Below are positions 24,136 through 35,469 of a DNA stretch of 64,000 nucleotides, piece after piece. The stretch comes from Welwitschia mirabilis (lineage: Eukaryota; Gnetophyta; Gnetopsida; Welwitschiales), in contig JBOZIK010000001.1 of NCBI GenBank assembly GCA_051453625.1, positions 136,182,169-136,246,168 of the forward strand, written 5' to 3'. The notes beneath the pieces were generated by a model, which saw only the letters and a program-made list of their open reading frames with translations, was not told the DNA's origin and did not search any database. Within the stretch, counting starts at the first letter, position 1. Every line of letters starts with the position of its first letter. The translations under genes and the position numbers were made by a program.

Positions 24136-25323
24136 AATAGCCACTATCAATAATCTATGTAGAATAATCAAGAGTTTTTGTAGTGATCATGGCTAAAAAA
24201 TTTGAAGTCCCTCCTTTAATGTCTTTTCCTTTATTATTTTTCACCTTTGATGAAGTTAGAGGTACCATCATCTTATGACTTAGATGTATTTTCGTTAATG
24301 GTTAAGGATGGAAAGCCAATCTTCCATTAACATTTGTCTTTAGTATGATCTAGTTTTTTACAATTTGTGCATCAAACATAACTTTGCTTTTGATTTAAAG
24401 GTTGTCCATATGATAAAGGATTATTAGAAGAGAAATTTCCTCTTCCTCTAAAATTGTGTTATCTTTCACCTATTGTATTTGGACCTCTTCCTTTTTGTTG
24501 TCCTTTGAAATTTTAATTACCACCTCTAAAGGTCTAAAAATCTTANNNNNNTTGTCCTCTTTGGATTTGATAATTTATTATTCCTCTATCTCTTTGATTA
24601 CTTCCTCCTCTAGTATGCTAATTTCTTACTAAAAAAGCATTATTATTTAATCTATCACATCTTTTTCAAATCCTATAAGGTATTTAATTAAGGAACTAAC
24701 TTATTAATTATGTAGACATTAATATCTTTAGTTTGAAGAGTGGTGATCATGCACTGCCTATACCTATGATCATTGTAGAATACCTAAATTAATGTAGCAA
24801 TCTTTTGTTTGAAACTAAGTCCATAATTATATTCATCCAAGTTTCATAAAGCTATATATATTCTATCAAGAAAATGATTAAGTGATTTACCTCTTTGAAT
24901 ATAAATATCATTAAATTCCTTTCTATATCTCATTTATTTGCTCTATTTATTTTAAACTATGCCTTTAAATTTTGATTGAAGCTGGTCCCAACACTTCTTT
25001 GATGTACCTTTGATAATTATTCTTGTACTAATGACTTCTAATACTGACGTGCATATTATCATTTTTGCTAGTGCATCTTCCTTTTGATTTAGATCATGTT
25101 TCCTTTTCTATTCTCTATTCAATACATCCAAATTTGGAGGAGAGAAAAATCCATTTTCTACAAGATTCCAACACTCATTGATTTGTAATAAGGATTTTAT
25201 GAAATGAGACTAGTATGATAAATCTTGTGATTCATTGAAAATAATAGATCATTTTGGAATTTCCTTAGCCATTTCTTTAAAGATAAATTAAAATAAATTT
25301 TCTTTCAATGAATTAATATCCAT
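24136..25323 (-). pseudogene. Cop1 gag remnant with CCHC zinc knuckle
   Basis: Reading the minus strand from the PBS, candidate starts are ATG at 25321-25323 and 25271-25273. Blocks such as NECWNLVENGF and KGTSKKCWDQLQSKFKG, then SLNHFLDRIYIAL, follow the pattern of the UBN2-type gag of plant copia elements, which forms the particle shell. A CCHC knuckle, CTNCKKLDHTKDKC, is intact at 24330-24371. Several stops and a 6-N gap (24546-24551) interrupt the frame. The order PBS, gag, knuckle, protease is as expected. Confidence 0.85.
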
Positions 25324-25359
25324 AGATCTAGATTTTAAAATGATCTATCAATATTCTAT

Positions 25360-25371
25360 GCTCTAATATGA
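25360..25371 (-). other. Cop1 primer binding site (Met-tRNA-like)
   Basis: The minus strand reads TCATATTAGAGC, matching TGGTATCAGAGC (the copia initiator-Met-tRNA site) at 9 of 12 positions. It lies three bases inside the 5' LTR. Confidence 0.8.
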
Positions 25372-25374
25372 CTT

Positions 25375-26526
25375 TGTCAATAGAAGCCTAATAAGCCTAG
25401 TTGATTTAGGCTAATTTGAGTTGAAGATGTCTTTGATGTTGAAAGATGTTTATAAGATGTACAAATTTCTTTGACCTATTATACATCTTTCTTAAGTTCA
25501 ATGAGTTAATAGTATAAGTCTTTGATGTGTTAGACATCTATCCTAAAAGTTATATTCTATAAAATCAATTTTTTTTTTCAAAGACATCTTTGAAACTAGG
25601 AGATGTCTATCCTTTCAATGACTTTAAAATTGAGTTCTATGAACATATCTTTAAGGCTAAAAGACATATATTTCATGGATTACAGACATCTATCTATTAA
25701 AAAACGTCTATCTTATATGTTAGTTTTGAAACAGGGTCCGAAAAACACTAAAATGAAGTTTTAATGGTAAAATCTATAAGCTAATGCATATACTATCATG
25801 TCTAAATCGAAGAAAACACTTTAAAGTGAATTTAAAGCCTCGAAAAAATCATTCTTTCTTGATATTTGATCAAATACAAAAATATTCTTCTCTTTTTATA
25901 AAATAATACAAATATCTCATCAAATGATCAAATCCTTTAAGAACTCTTTCAAGATCATAAATCTTTGACTAAATTTCACAAGTGTGAGTTTGAATATTTC
26001 TTATTTAATGATGTGAACTCTTATTTCATCAAAATTATCTGATCTTTAATAAATCTAAATATATTTAAATATTAAATAAACCTATAATTAAAGTATGGAA
26101 CATGATCAAGCTAACTTCACTTAAGCTACTAAAACATCCCTTATTGTTGAAGCTTATTAAAATAGTAATGTAGCATTTATCAATCTTTCAAGAATTGAAT
26201 CAAGCATCAAGCATAGATGTAGCGAAAATAAAGCACACTAAAATAAATCTTTAACCTAGGAAAATTCTATTCATCTTTTTAAGAAGTATTAGCCTATCTT
26301 AATTTATGCCTAGTCACATTCTTTTATACTTGAAGTGAATGGCATTCCATTCCATCTCACTAATATGGGATAAATTCCTTTTATTTTTCTTAAAAAATTA
26401 ACTTCCTAAAAACTATGTTAATACAACATAAAAAAGTAAACCTATTTAACTAATTGACACTAAGGCATACATGAAAAACAACATGTATAACATTATGGTG
26501 GTCATATTAGACCACATAATATAACA
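25375..26526 (-). repeat. Cop1 5' LTR
   Basis: 1152 bp. On the minus strand it begins TGTTATATTATGTGGTC and ends in CA next to the PBS. It matches 19561-20685 and carries the same AGATGTCT/AGACATCT words. One site still has the CpG form (AACGTCT near 25702) where the partner LTR has AGATGTCT. Confidence 0.92.
26321..26328 (-). promoter_or_regulatory. Cop1 5' LTR TATA box
   Basis: TATAAAAG on the minus strand, about 200 bases from the LTR start and conserved in the 3' LTR (20485-20492). Confidence 0.7.
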
Positions 26527-28271
26527 CTAACTAATGAAAATAAAAGTTTGAAAATAGATAATATCACAAATTATACTAAGTGTTTGCAATGTTTAGGAGG
26601 AGTTATGGATCTGAGCGATTCTAGACAAAGGATGAAGAATTACAAATTTTCTTCACAAGCTTATAACACCCCCTATATTACTTTGATTCATGTGTGTTCC
26701 ACATTAATTTAGCTTCTCCTTCTTAAATACAATATTCATGTCTTCCTTGAGTAATTCAGCTTATATCCTCTACAATAGTAAGGTAATCTAGAAAAAATAT
26801 TTCCTTTGTGATTTTAGAAGTATTATTCTTCTCATGAGGCTATCTTAATATGCATGATCCTAATGCACAATTAGCTCTTGAAAAGGCTTTTTAGCTTGAA
26901 ATTAAATTTGAAAGACATGGAATTAGCTAATATAAATTTTTAAGGTGAGGATATGAACACAATTATTTCTAAATTATTTATTACATATAGTTTTTAATAA
27001 AGAATAAGAAAAAGAAATATATAAATCTAGAATGTTATTTGTATAAAAATTATATATAAAACTAGAAAAGATTAAAAAATTATAGTTTTTTTATTTACAT
27101 AGAGCCAAGGAAAGTTCCATTTTGAAAGAAATAAAGTGATTTGAAAATTTTAAACAAAATTGATTAATGTGGATTATCAATGGGTAGGTGCCTAAGTCTA
27201 TTTTCAATTGGTAGTAAGTGATTTTTAAGGCAACATAAAAAGATTTACAATTTTGATTCTATTTTTATCCTTTAAAATATAAAGAATATATATTTCCATA
27301 TTTAATCACTTCTATTCACTTTTTATTTTTGGTTTAGCTAATTTCAGATGCTCTTTTTTTAAGTCAGAAGTTTATATATCTTTCTAGAGTTGTATTTAAG
27401 TATGTTAAGATCTTTCCCTAACTCCATAGACTTCACATGTATCTTTTATTTGTAATAATTTTGAAGGAACTTGAAATAAGAGTTTTGTGGTTGTATTAAA
27501 TAGTGCTTTGACTATAATTGAAATGGTATTTTTAAGCAATTTGGTTCAAAGGTGAAATATGTAAATTGTTTTCACTGGCTTTTGGAGCAACTGACTCTCT
27601 TTAGTTGACATAGTAGTAAAAAATATCTATAAGATATTATTACTATCTAAGGAAAAAAATCCAACTACCTAAGCACTTGTGAAGTACCTTCTTGATTAGA
27701 TCTTATAAGGTTGTATATCCATTTCTCCAAAAATTTGTCTTCATATTCTTCAAAGATGCATACATAACAAAGCTTTAATTGATGTTTTCAATTTTTTTTA
27801 AAAAGAAAGATGCTAGGTGTAAGATGTAAATGACCTTGACAATTTAGCCAGCATCTTCTTAGACTTGGGAACTAAAACATGTTTCCATTGCTTATTACTT
27901 ACAATTAACTAATGTATCCATCTAACTCTTAACATCTTTTCTTTAGTAGTAACATTAATTAGGCCTAAAATACCAAAATTTTAATGAATCATAATATTTT
28001 TCCATTTACATAGGAAAAATAATTTTTATCCATGGGAGAAAAATTCACAAGGTGTAATATTTAAAATGTTAAAAAGCATATGAATCTTTCTTTTTAAAGT
28101 ACAAAAGAAAATTATCCCATCTATATGGTCTGTAGGTTAGTAATTGTTAATCTAGATAAAGATCAATAGCTACATGGAAAATTATTTGATTTGTAACCTA
28201 AACATTCGAAATAATTCAAGTGTATTTATAACTTCAATATTAAATCAATCTCAAATTCAAGGTACTAGCGA

Positions 28272-28346
<75 letters not shown>

Positions 28347-29194
28347 NNNNNNNNNNNNNNNNNNNNNNNNNNNNNNNNNNNNNNNNNNNNNNNNNNNNNN
28401 NNNNNNNNNNNNNNNNNNNNNNNNNNNNNNNNNNNNNNNNNNNNNNNNNNNNNNNNNNNNNNNNNNNNNNNNNNNNNNNNNNNNNNNNNNNNNNNNNNNN
28501 NNNNNNNNNNNNNNNNNNNNNNNNNNNNNNNNNNNNNNNNNNNNNNNNNNNNNNNNNNNNNNNNNNNNNNNNNNNNNNNNNNNNNNNNNNNNNNNNNNNN
28601 NNNNNNNNNNNNNNNNNNNNNNNNNNNNNNNNNNNNNNNNNNNNNNNNNNNNNNNNNNNNNNNNNNNNNNNNNNNNNNNNNNNNNNNNNNNNNNNNNNNN
28701 NNNNNNNNNNNNNNNNNNNNNNNNNNNNNNNNNNNNNNNNNNNNNNNNNNNNNNNNNNNNNNNNNNNNNNNNNNNNNNNNNNNNNNNNNNNNNNNNNNNN
28801 NNNNNNNNNNNNNNNNNNNNNNNNNNNNNNNNNNNNNNNNNNNNNNNNNNNNNNNNNNNNNNNNNNNNNNNNNNNNNNNNNNNNNNNNNNNNNNNNNNNN
28901 NNNNNNNNNNNNNNNNNNNNNNNNNNNNNNNNNNNNNNNNNNNNNNNNNNNNNNNNNNNNNNNNNNNNNNNNNNNNNNNNNNNNNNNNNNNNNNNNNNNN
29001 NNNNNNNNNNNNNNNNNNNNNNNNNNNNNNNNNNNNNNNNNNNNNNNNNNNNNNNNNNNNNNNNNNNNNNNNNNNNNNNNNNNNNNNNNNNNNNNNNNNN
29101 NNNNNNNNNNNNNNNNNNNNNNNNNNNNNNNNNNNNNNNNNNNNNNNNNNNNNNNNNNNNNNNNNNNNNNNNNNNNNNNNNNNNNNNNNNNNNN

Positions 29195-29260
<66 letters not shown>

Positions 29261-30174
29261 AATGCAAGAGAAGAAGGAAAGGGGAGGGAGAGAAAGAGGA
29301 AGAGGAAAAGAGAGAAATAAAGAGAGGGATAAGGAAAAGAAGAGAGTGAGGGATGGGAAGAGGGGGACATATGAAAAGCTTCTAAGGGTTATGAATGTTA
29401 GCTAAGTGCTTGCATTAAATTTTCTAATGAGCCTTAGGAAAGAATTAGGCATAATAGAGAGAATTCTTTTATAGTTCTAATGATGTTTTGCTACCTGTCT
29501 ATTGATGCATTAATGTTAGGATGTCTAAGGATTTCTACTAGAATCCTTATTTGTTTGTCACCCTAGATTATTAACTTGTTAAAGATAGAAATGTTAAGAT
29601 CCATTCCAAGGACATCCCAAGTTGGAAAGTTTAAGCATTTTAGTTGTAATATTCAAAATATGAAAAAATTATTACTAGAAAATCTAAATCAAGTCTGGGA
29701 CCTCTGTAGTTTAAAGTAGGACATTTGAGCCTACATTGTTATGAAATTTCACAAAAAAATGAATCTTTTTTGAGCTCTGAATATGATAAACTAGTTTTAG
29801 ATCTTTCTATCTTTCAAACTTTGATTGTCTATTAGTTATCAAATGTTTATTTGTCTATTTTGAGATATTTATAAAATTGCCTCTATTCAGGATCTATAAA
29901 AAAAAGGATTTTTGAATATGTAGTATGACATGCTTACAATGGTTGTATCATCTCCTTATTCTCTCATGTTCTCTAACGTCTTATCCTTATAATCATCTTT
30001 AAAGATTTTTATACCAAGATTTATTTAATAATTTATCTTTTAAACATCTTGTAGATTATAAATAATTTTTATAATCATTATTTATAAGCTTCATTATACC
30101 ATGGAACTAATTGCTTATTTCTTATAAGGTTAAAAGCCCTTTCATCATACTTGTTTTATTGTACTAGCTTAAGT
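26527..30174. other. Unassigned DNA between Cop1 and Cop2
   Basis: I recognise no gene or element. It includes the (GA)n block and 848-N gap (28273-29258), a purine-rich continuation to about 29370, and AT-rich unique-looking sequence on both sides. Confidence 0.6.
28273..29258. repeat. (GA)n microsatellite around an 848-N gap
   Basis: Uninterrupted (AG)n fills 28273-28346; after the gap (28347-29194) the (GA)n continues to 29258 with two C interruptions. The gap is probably more of the same repeat. The long Ser-Leu frame on the minus strand across it is an artefact. Confidence 0.9.
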
Positions 30175-30179
30175 AAGAA
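30175..30179. other. Cop2 target site duplication, left
   Basis: AAGAA, identical to 41138-41142 on the far side of Cop2. Confidence 0.85.
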
Positions 30180-31660
30180 TGAAATACAGATTGACCCTAG
30201 AGGGGGATGAATAGGTTATAAGAAAAATATTCATCCACTTCAAATACCTATAAATGAAAGTCAAACACATCATCAAAAAATCACAAAATATTTTATGGTG
30301 GATAGACACCAACCTTCATCTCTTAGATCACCTGTCTCTAGCTTGCATAGATTAATCTCAAAGGTTGGTTTTTAGGCTCATCATAAACATATACATTTAC
30401 TAGATAATTTTGGGGTTGATCCATAACCAGAAGAAAAGTATATAAGAAAAGTACACAAATGCACAGTTATGCTCCATAAGAATAANNNNNNNNNNNNNNN
30501 NNNNNNNNNNNNNNNNNNNNNNNNNNNNNNNNNNNNNNNNNNNNNNNNNNNNNNNNNNNNNNNNNNNNNNNNNNNNNNNNNNNNNGCTCATCATAAACAT
30601 ATACATTTACTAGAGAATTTTGGGGCTGATCCATAACCAGAAGAAAAGTATATAAGCAAAGTGCACAAATGCACAATTATGCTCCATAAGAATAAGTAGT
30701 ATAGTAAGCTCTTACATGTGATAGTACAAAGAGAAGATCCCAAAAGAAATCTAAACTCATAATTATTTAAGTACAAAATGATTAATGTAATAGTTAAGTG
30801 TTAAAATAGGTGACCTTCATTTTAGAAGGGAAGTTACTTAAATAGAGTAGCCACAAAAGTTATTCATTTAGAGAAAAGAAGTGGACTGTTATAATGGATT
30901 CNNNNNNNNNNTTTTGATAAACTACAAAAGTATAATAGTCATATTTGTATTATGTTGAATCGACCTCAAAATAGACTCCATCATCCTAGTATTTGATTAT
31001 CCTTTTTTATTTAGTTTCACTACCATTTCTTGATTTAAATTTATCACTGTTAAATAGGGACATTTAGTCACCCTTCAATAATTTGTTTAGTTATCCTTTA
31101 TTGATGTAGATTTATTAGTCTATTATATAAGAATATTTATTCATCATTAAATAAATATGGGGTCAATCTTATTTAGATCGCCCTTACTTAAGATATCGGT
31201 TAACCTTATTACAGTCGATTCTAGGCAGTATGTAGTCACCCTTAATTAAATACTTAGTTGTCCTTACTGTTAGTAGACTAAAATTTTGAAATTTGTAATT
31301 TTTGGTCACCCTTTATCATATGATTGGTCGCCTGCATTTGTCTTAGTATATTACAGATTTGAAAGTCGGTTGCCCTATGCAACATGCACGGTCATCCATG
31401 TTGGAACCAGTCTTCATCTGATTAATAGTTCAGTCACCCTATCTTGGAAGCTTAGTCACCTGATACTGAAGCATTATCTTACTAACAGTTTGGTCATCCT
31501 ATTAATTTCATATGGTCACCTACTTGATGCTAAATATACGTGTATATAACAGGTTGTTGTCCAGATTTATATAGTGGTCTCCCAATGTTGGAAAATCTCT
31601 GCACAATAACTAACTCCATAAAAACTTTTTAATTTGATCAATGATAATAGGTCCTCAACA
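30180..31660 (-). repeat. Cop2 3' LTR
   Basis: Starts TGAAATAC (plus strand) and ends CTCAACA. TATA-like CTATTTAAG lies on the minus strand at 30837-30845. Many GGTCACC/GGTCGCC-like words lie between 30960 and 31580. It contains a 100-N gap with 110 duplicated bases and a 10-N gap. Confidence 0.93.
30376..30695. repeat. Gap-flanking duplication: 110 bp on each side of 100 N
   Basis: 30376-30485 and 30586-30695, in the Cop2 3' LTR, are equal in length and differ by a few substitutions. Confidence 0.9.
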
Positions 31661-31676
31661 AACTTTCCCTTTGTCA
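31661..31676 (-). other. Cop2 polypurine tract
   Basis: The minus strand reads GACAAAGGGAAAGTT directly before the 3' LTR. Confidence 0.85.
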
Positions 31677-32186
31677 TTAATTGAGACAAAATATTATTTT
31701 AACATGTAGACTACTCTTTGATTAAATAAATTTGCAATCAAGTTAAATTTACATGATTTTGTAGGAAGGAAAAAATAGTTTAGACAAGAGAGATTTTTAG
31801 TAGTTAAAAAAAAATTTGTATTAATTAAAATATTTGAATTACAAGTAAAGGAATACATTTTACATTAAAACTCACAAAAGTACATATGACAAAAATACAA
31901 TGTATTCTCCCCCTTTTTTATGAAATCAAGGACAAGGAGTATAATACGAATAAGAGAAGCAAAAGACTTAATCATACTCCAATCCTTTAGAAGACTAGGC
32001 ACCCTCACTTTCAGAAGTATAAGTGACTAGAGTACCACTATCAATGAGAAAAGCCTTGATATGTTGAGTACGAGAATCAAGTCAACGCAAAAGATGAAGG
32101 ATGTTTGAAGTGTAAGAAGCCTTGACCTTGGGTCTGGATGGAGTAGTAGGCTCTTCAAGATGAGGAATGTCAAAGTATTAATAAAT

Positions 32187-32760
32187 CTATGTTATAATAA
32201 AAGGATACGACAGGGAATACCTCTTATAAGGCTGAAGTTGATTTGCCATGTGCTTTAGGATAATGCCAGGAGCGTTAATATCACATCTTCGATCTAATGA
32301 GTAGAGAAGGTAGACTCGATAGTTGAAGAGTTCATCTATATGCTTGGTAATAAGAAGGAAATTATAGGAAAATATCAATTGCAAAAGATAAAACTTAGGA
32401 AAAAGTTATAAAGCTTTGAGGTCTTCTTTCAAGTGAGAGTAGTTCCACATACATGCCAAGTGGTAATATCCTTTTCTTCAAAGGACTCATCCATGGGTTA
32501 ATATCCTCTCAAATTTCCTTGAGGTATTCTAGTGAGGGAAGCTATTATATTAGTAGTTATGTGCATCTCATGGCCAAAAACATAGGTAATAAAGGTGGAG
32601 TGAGCAACATCAAATCGAGCATTTGAATAGAATAACTGAGTGATTAAAGGATAATGTGTGCTTGAAACATGGAGAAAGTAACTTTATTTTACTTCCTCAA
32701 GAAGAGCCTAGATCTCCCTCATACTAAGGAACTTCACAGGTTTGCAGGTCCTCTCCAAAG
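32187..32760 (-). pseudogene. Cop2 extra 3' ORF, 'putative plant transposon protein'-like
   Basis: Downstream of RNase H, minus-strand frames read ITQLFYSNARFDVAHSTF, then TYVFGHEMHITTNIIASL and LTRIPQGNLRGY. A 65-codon open stretch (32187-32384) follows, with LDRRCDINAPGIILKHMANQ. Block order and spacing resemble the 'putative plant transposon protein' domain that accompanies many plant LTR elements: a FY(A/S)N segment, a V.G..., I...L.IP block, and a later ...IIKHM... block. Its biochemical role is not established. It is on the element's sense strand, between RNase H and the PPT, where Sireviruses may carry an env-like gene, but I see no signal peptide or membrane segment. Several stops and at least two frameshifts break it. 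The family call is from memory of the pattern and needs a profile search. Confidence 0.5.
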
Positions 32761-32999
32761 CAATGGGGCTATATTTAAAGTCCTTTTCAAAATACTCTAT
32801 TTTCTTTGAATTCATTTTTGATGTAGCTAGGAGGTTTGATAGAAAACTCCTTTCTTCTCTTCTTATAACCCTCTCCTAACTATTAAGAAGCCATTTGAAG
32901 ACTAGATCTAAAGAAAAAATATAAGAAAGATGAAGAATGGACCATAGGAGCTGAGAAAAATAATAAGAGAGGAAAAAACAAGTGAGGGTTTGACAAGAC

Positions 33000-33430
33000 A
33001 TGTGTGAATTTAAGAATCCATGATGTACCATTTTAAATATAGGCGACCGATCGATAAGTTTAGTGAACCCATGTAAAATTTTAAAATTTAAAATGTAAGG
33101 CAGTGGTTAACTATAAATTATTAGTGATCAACATTGTGAAAGAAAGATTTTATAGAAAAAGTAAGGCAAAGTTAATTGACCTAAAGACAACAAGTGATGA
33201 TCTCATCTAACCAGAAAAGAATCTGAATGAGGTCAATCTTAGAATAAAGGATGGTTGATCCATTGATGAGAGGATTTAATAGTAAATACTAAGATGAATC
33301 TGGTCAATCTAGAGATATGATTTGGTCAACCTATAGTTAAAGAATTTAACAGAAAAAAACCAAAAGACAAATGGTCATCTCACTTTACTAAGAAGGTCAA
33401 CTGGGGTTCAGTTTGATATAATTAAAAAAG
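33000..33430. other. Cop2 3' untranslated segment with GGTCAAC/GGCGACC-like words
   Basis: Words such as GGCGACCGATCGATAAG (near 33042), GGTCAATC, GGTCAACC and GGTTGATCC recur at short, irregular intervals. They resemble the GGTCGCC/GGTCACC words of the LTR. No open frame is evident. Confidence 0.5.
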
Positions 33431-33449
33431 TTTTGAACCATCAATTGAA

Positions 33450-34100
33450 CTCTACTATTTAGTTGAGGTTGGGTTTTTTAGGTCTCTTTCAGACATGATA
33501 CCCAAAAAGTAATAAAGTGTAGTAAAGCAATCAGACAATAAAGGTTTTGTAAAAATATTAGCCAATTGATCTTAAGTACAAATATATTCTAGTGTAATAA
33601 ATTTCTTTTCTACCAAGTCTTAGATAAAGTAATACCTGAATTTGATATGCTTAGTGCAAGTGTGTTAAACTAGATTATGAATGATTTGAATGACACCTTA
33701 GTTGTCACATAGTATAGAAACTTCTAGTATCTAAGTGCAGCAAGCTCCAATAGCTATGTATTCAGCTTTAGCTATGAAGAGAGATATGGAGCATTGTTTC
33801 TTACTGTATCAAGCTATAAGGTAATTTATAAATAAGAAACATCCATCACTTATATTCTTTTGATCATATTTGTAGTTAGCCTAGTCCAGATCACTATAAC
33901 CTATTAATATTAAAGGAGTATTACTTGAATACCATAAACCAAAATCAAGAGTACCTTTTACATAGTGAAGTATCCTCTTTACAGCAATAAGATGAGATTT
34001 CTTTGGTTTACTTTGATACCTAGCACACAAACCAACACTAAATGCTATGTTAGGATGACTAGATGTTAGATAAAAGAGACTTCTAATAATGCTATAATAT
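33450..34100 (-). pseudogene. Cop2 RNase H remnant (copia type)
   Basis: Minus-strand blocks are RSLFYLTSSHPNIAFSVG (connection to RT), AVKRILHYVKGT, IGYSDLD (first active-site Asp kept), KKQCSISLF, AKAEYIAIG (Glu kept), then DQLANIFTKPL at the C-terminus near 33500. This is the order in copia RNase H, which removes RNA template during cDNA synthesis. In-frame stops separate the blocks. It continues directly from RT. Confidence 0.88.
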
Positions 34101-35450
34101 AACTTTTAGCCCATATCCTTACCTTCTTTATCAAAGGAAAGTTTAATGTTCATAGCCATTGGAGAGTCCATACACTTTGAATTTTCAATTTTAAATTTTT
34201 TGATTAGATATAAATAGTATTTATTCTAACTTATGAATATACCATCTTCATGTTATTGGATTTGTAGGCCTAAAACATGTTAACTGGTTTAAACATGCTC
34301 ATTTCAAACTTAGAACTCATCAGATTTGTAAAATCATTTAATAATCTTTCATTTAGTTAATCCAAAAATAATGTCATCCACATAAATTTGAACTAAAATT
34401 AAATTATCATTCAATAATTTTCTAAATAAAGTTCTATTTAAGAGCTTTTAGTAAAACCATGCTAAAGTAAAAAAGAGGAAAGATTTTCATACCATGCTTT
34501 GGGAACTTGTTTTAGCCCATACAATGCCTTGTTAATTTGTATACATAATCTGGNNNNNNNNNNATTAGGAAAGCCTTATAGTTATTTTACATAAATTTAT
34601 TCTTTAATTTGTCTATTTATAAATGCACTCTTTACATCCATTTGAAAAACTTTTATTTTCTTATAGTAGGCAAAAGCTAGAAATATCCTTATAAACTCTA
34701 GTCTAACAACAGAAGCAAATGTATCATCATAATATACTCCTTCAATTTGAGAGTATCATTAAATCACAAGTCTAGTTTATTCTTAGTAATCTCATTCTTT
34801 TCATTTACTTNNNNNNNNNNNNNNNNNNNNNNNNNNNNNNNNNNNNNNNNNNNNNNNNNNNNNNNNNNNNNNNNNNNNNNNNNNNNNNNNNNNNNNNNNN
34901 NNNNNNNNNNAAAGAGGAAAGATTTTCATACCATGCTTTGGGAGCTTGTTTTAGCCCATACAATGCCTTGTTAAGTTTGTATACATAATCTGGCTTATGA
35001 GGATTAGAAAAGACTTATAGTTGTTTTACATAAATTTCTTCTTTAATGTGTCCATTTATAAATGCACTCTTTACATCCATTTAAAAAACTTTTATTTTCT
35101 TATAGTAGGAAAAAGCTAGAAATATCCTTATAAACTCTAGTCTAGCAACAGAAGAAAATGTATCATCATAATATACTCCTTTAATTTGAGAGTAACATTA
35201 AACCATAAGTCTAGTTTGTTCTCGGTAATCTCATTCTTTTCATTTACTCTATTTCTAAAGATCCATTTTGTACCTATAAAATTTTTTCTGGTTGATTTAG
35301 GAAAAAGAGACTACACCTGATTTCAAGAGAATTATTCAAGTTCTTCTTGCATTGCATTCATCTAATAAGGCTTAGCTTTAGAATTCTTAAAGGTTCTTGG
35401 TTCCACCTAAGATAACAAAGAAATATGAGCATTAAAATTTTTAAGAGAGT
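34100..35450 (-). pseudogene. Cop2 reverse transcriptase remnant (copia type)
   Basis: Minus-strand blocks in order are NAMQEELEQF (N-terminus), VARLEFIRIFLAF, VFQMDVKSAFINGQIKEE (motif A Asp kept), [16 protein letters not shown], and the polymerase box YVDDIIFG, intact at 34361-34384. The protein copies element RNA into DNA. The catalytic residues are conserved, but stops and frameshifts elsewhere make it a pseudogene. The gap at 34811-34910 is flanked by two 339-base copies of the segment carrying [14 protein letters not shown], so this block is seen twice in the assembly but was probably once in the DNA. Confidence 0.92.
34472..35249. repeat. Gap-flanking duplication: 339 bp on each side of 100 N
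   Basis: 34472-34810 (including a 10-N gap) and 34911-35249, in the Cop2 RT, have equal length. Confidence 0.9.
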
Positions 35451-35469
35451 TACTAGTGACAATAGCTTC

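Larger units (their letters stand above)
19561..26526 (-). mobile_element. Cop1: full-length decayed Ty1/copia retrotransposon
   Basis: Two LTRs (19561-20685 and 25375-26526) enclose a minus-strand internal region in copia order: gag with zinc knuckle, protease, integrase, RT, RNase H. An initiator-Met-tRNA-like PBS abuts the right LTR and a polypurine tract abuts the left LTR. Flanking 5-mers CTAAT and CTAAC differ at one base, consistent with an old target duplication. LTR divergence is high: 13 differences in a 70-base stretch compared by eye, mostly transitions. Stops, frameshifts and lost catalytic residues occur in every domain, so the element is dead. It contains a 470-N gap at the gag/protease junction and a 6-N gap in gag. 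Confidence 0.93.

Noticed and set aside
19561-26526. Regularly spaced short words as a possible CRISPR array
   Set aside because: Spacing is irregular, words occur in both orientations, lie in plant LTRs and have no associated genes.
32187-33000. Retroviral-type env gene in Cop2
   Set aside because: No signal peptide, furin-like site or transmembrane helix can be seen; the blocks fit a plant transposon-associated domain better.
34361-34384. YVDD box as a sign of an integrated pararetrovirus
   Set aside because: It sits in a copia-order polyprotein with LTRs, PBS, PPT and target duplication; no movement protein or coat protein motif is present.
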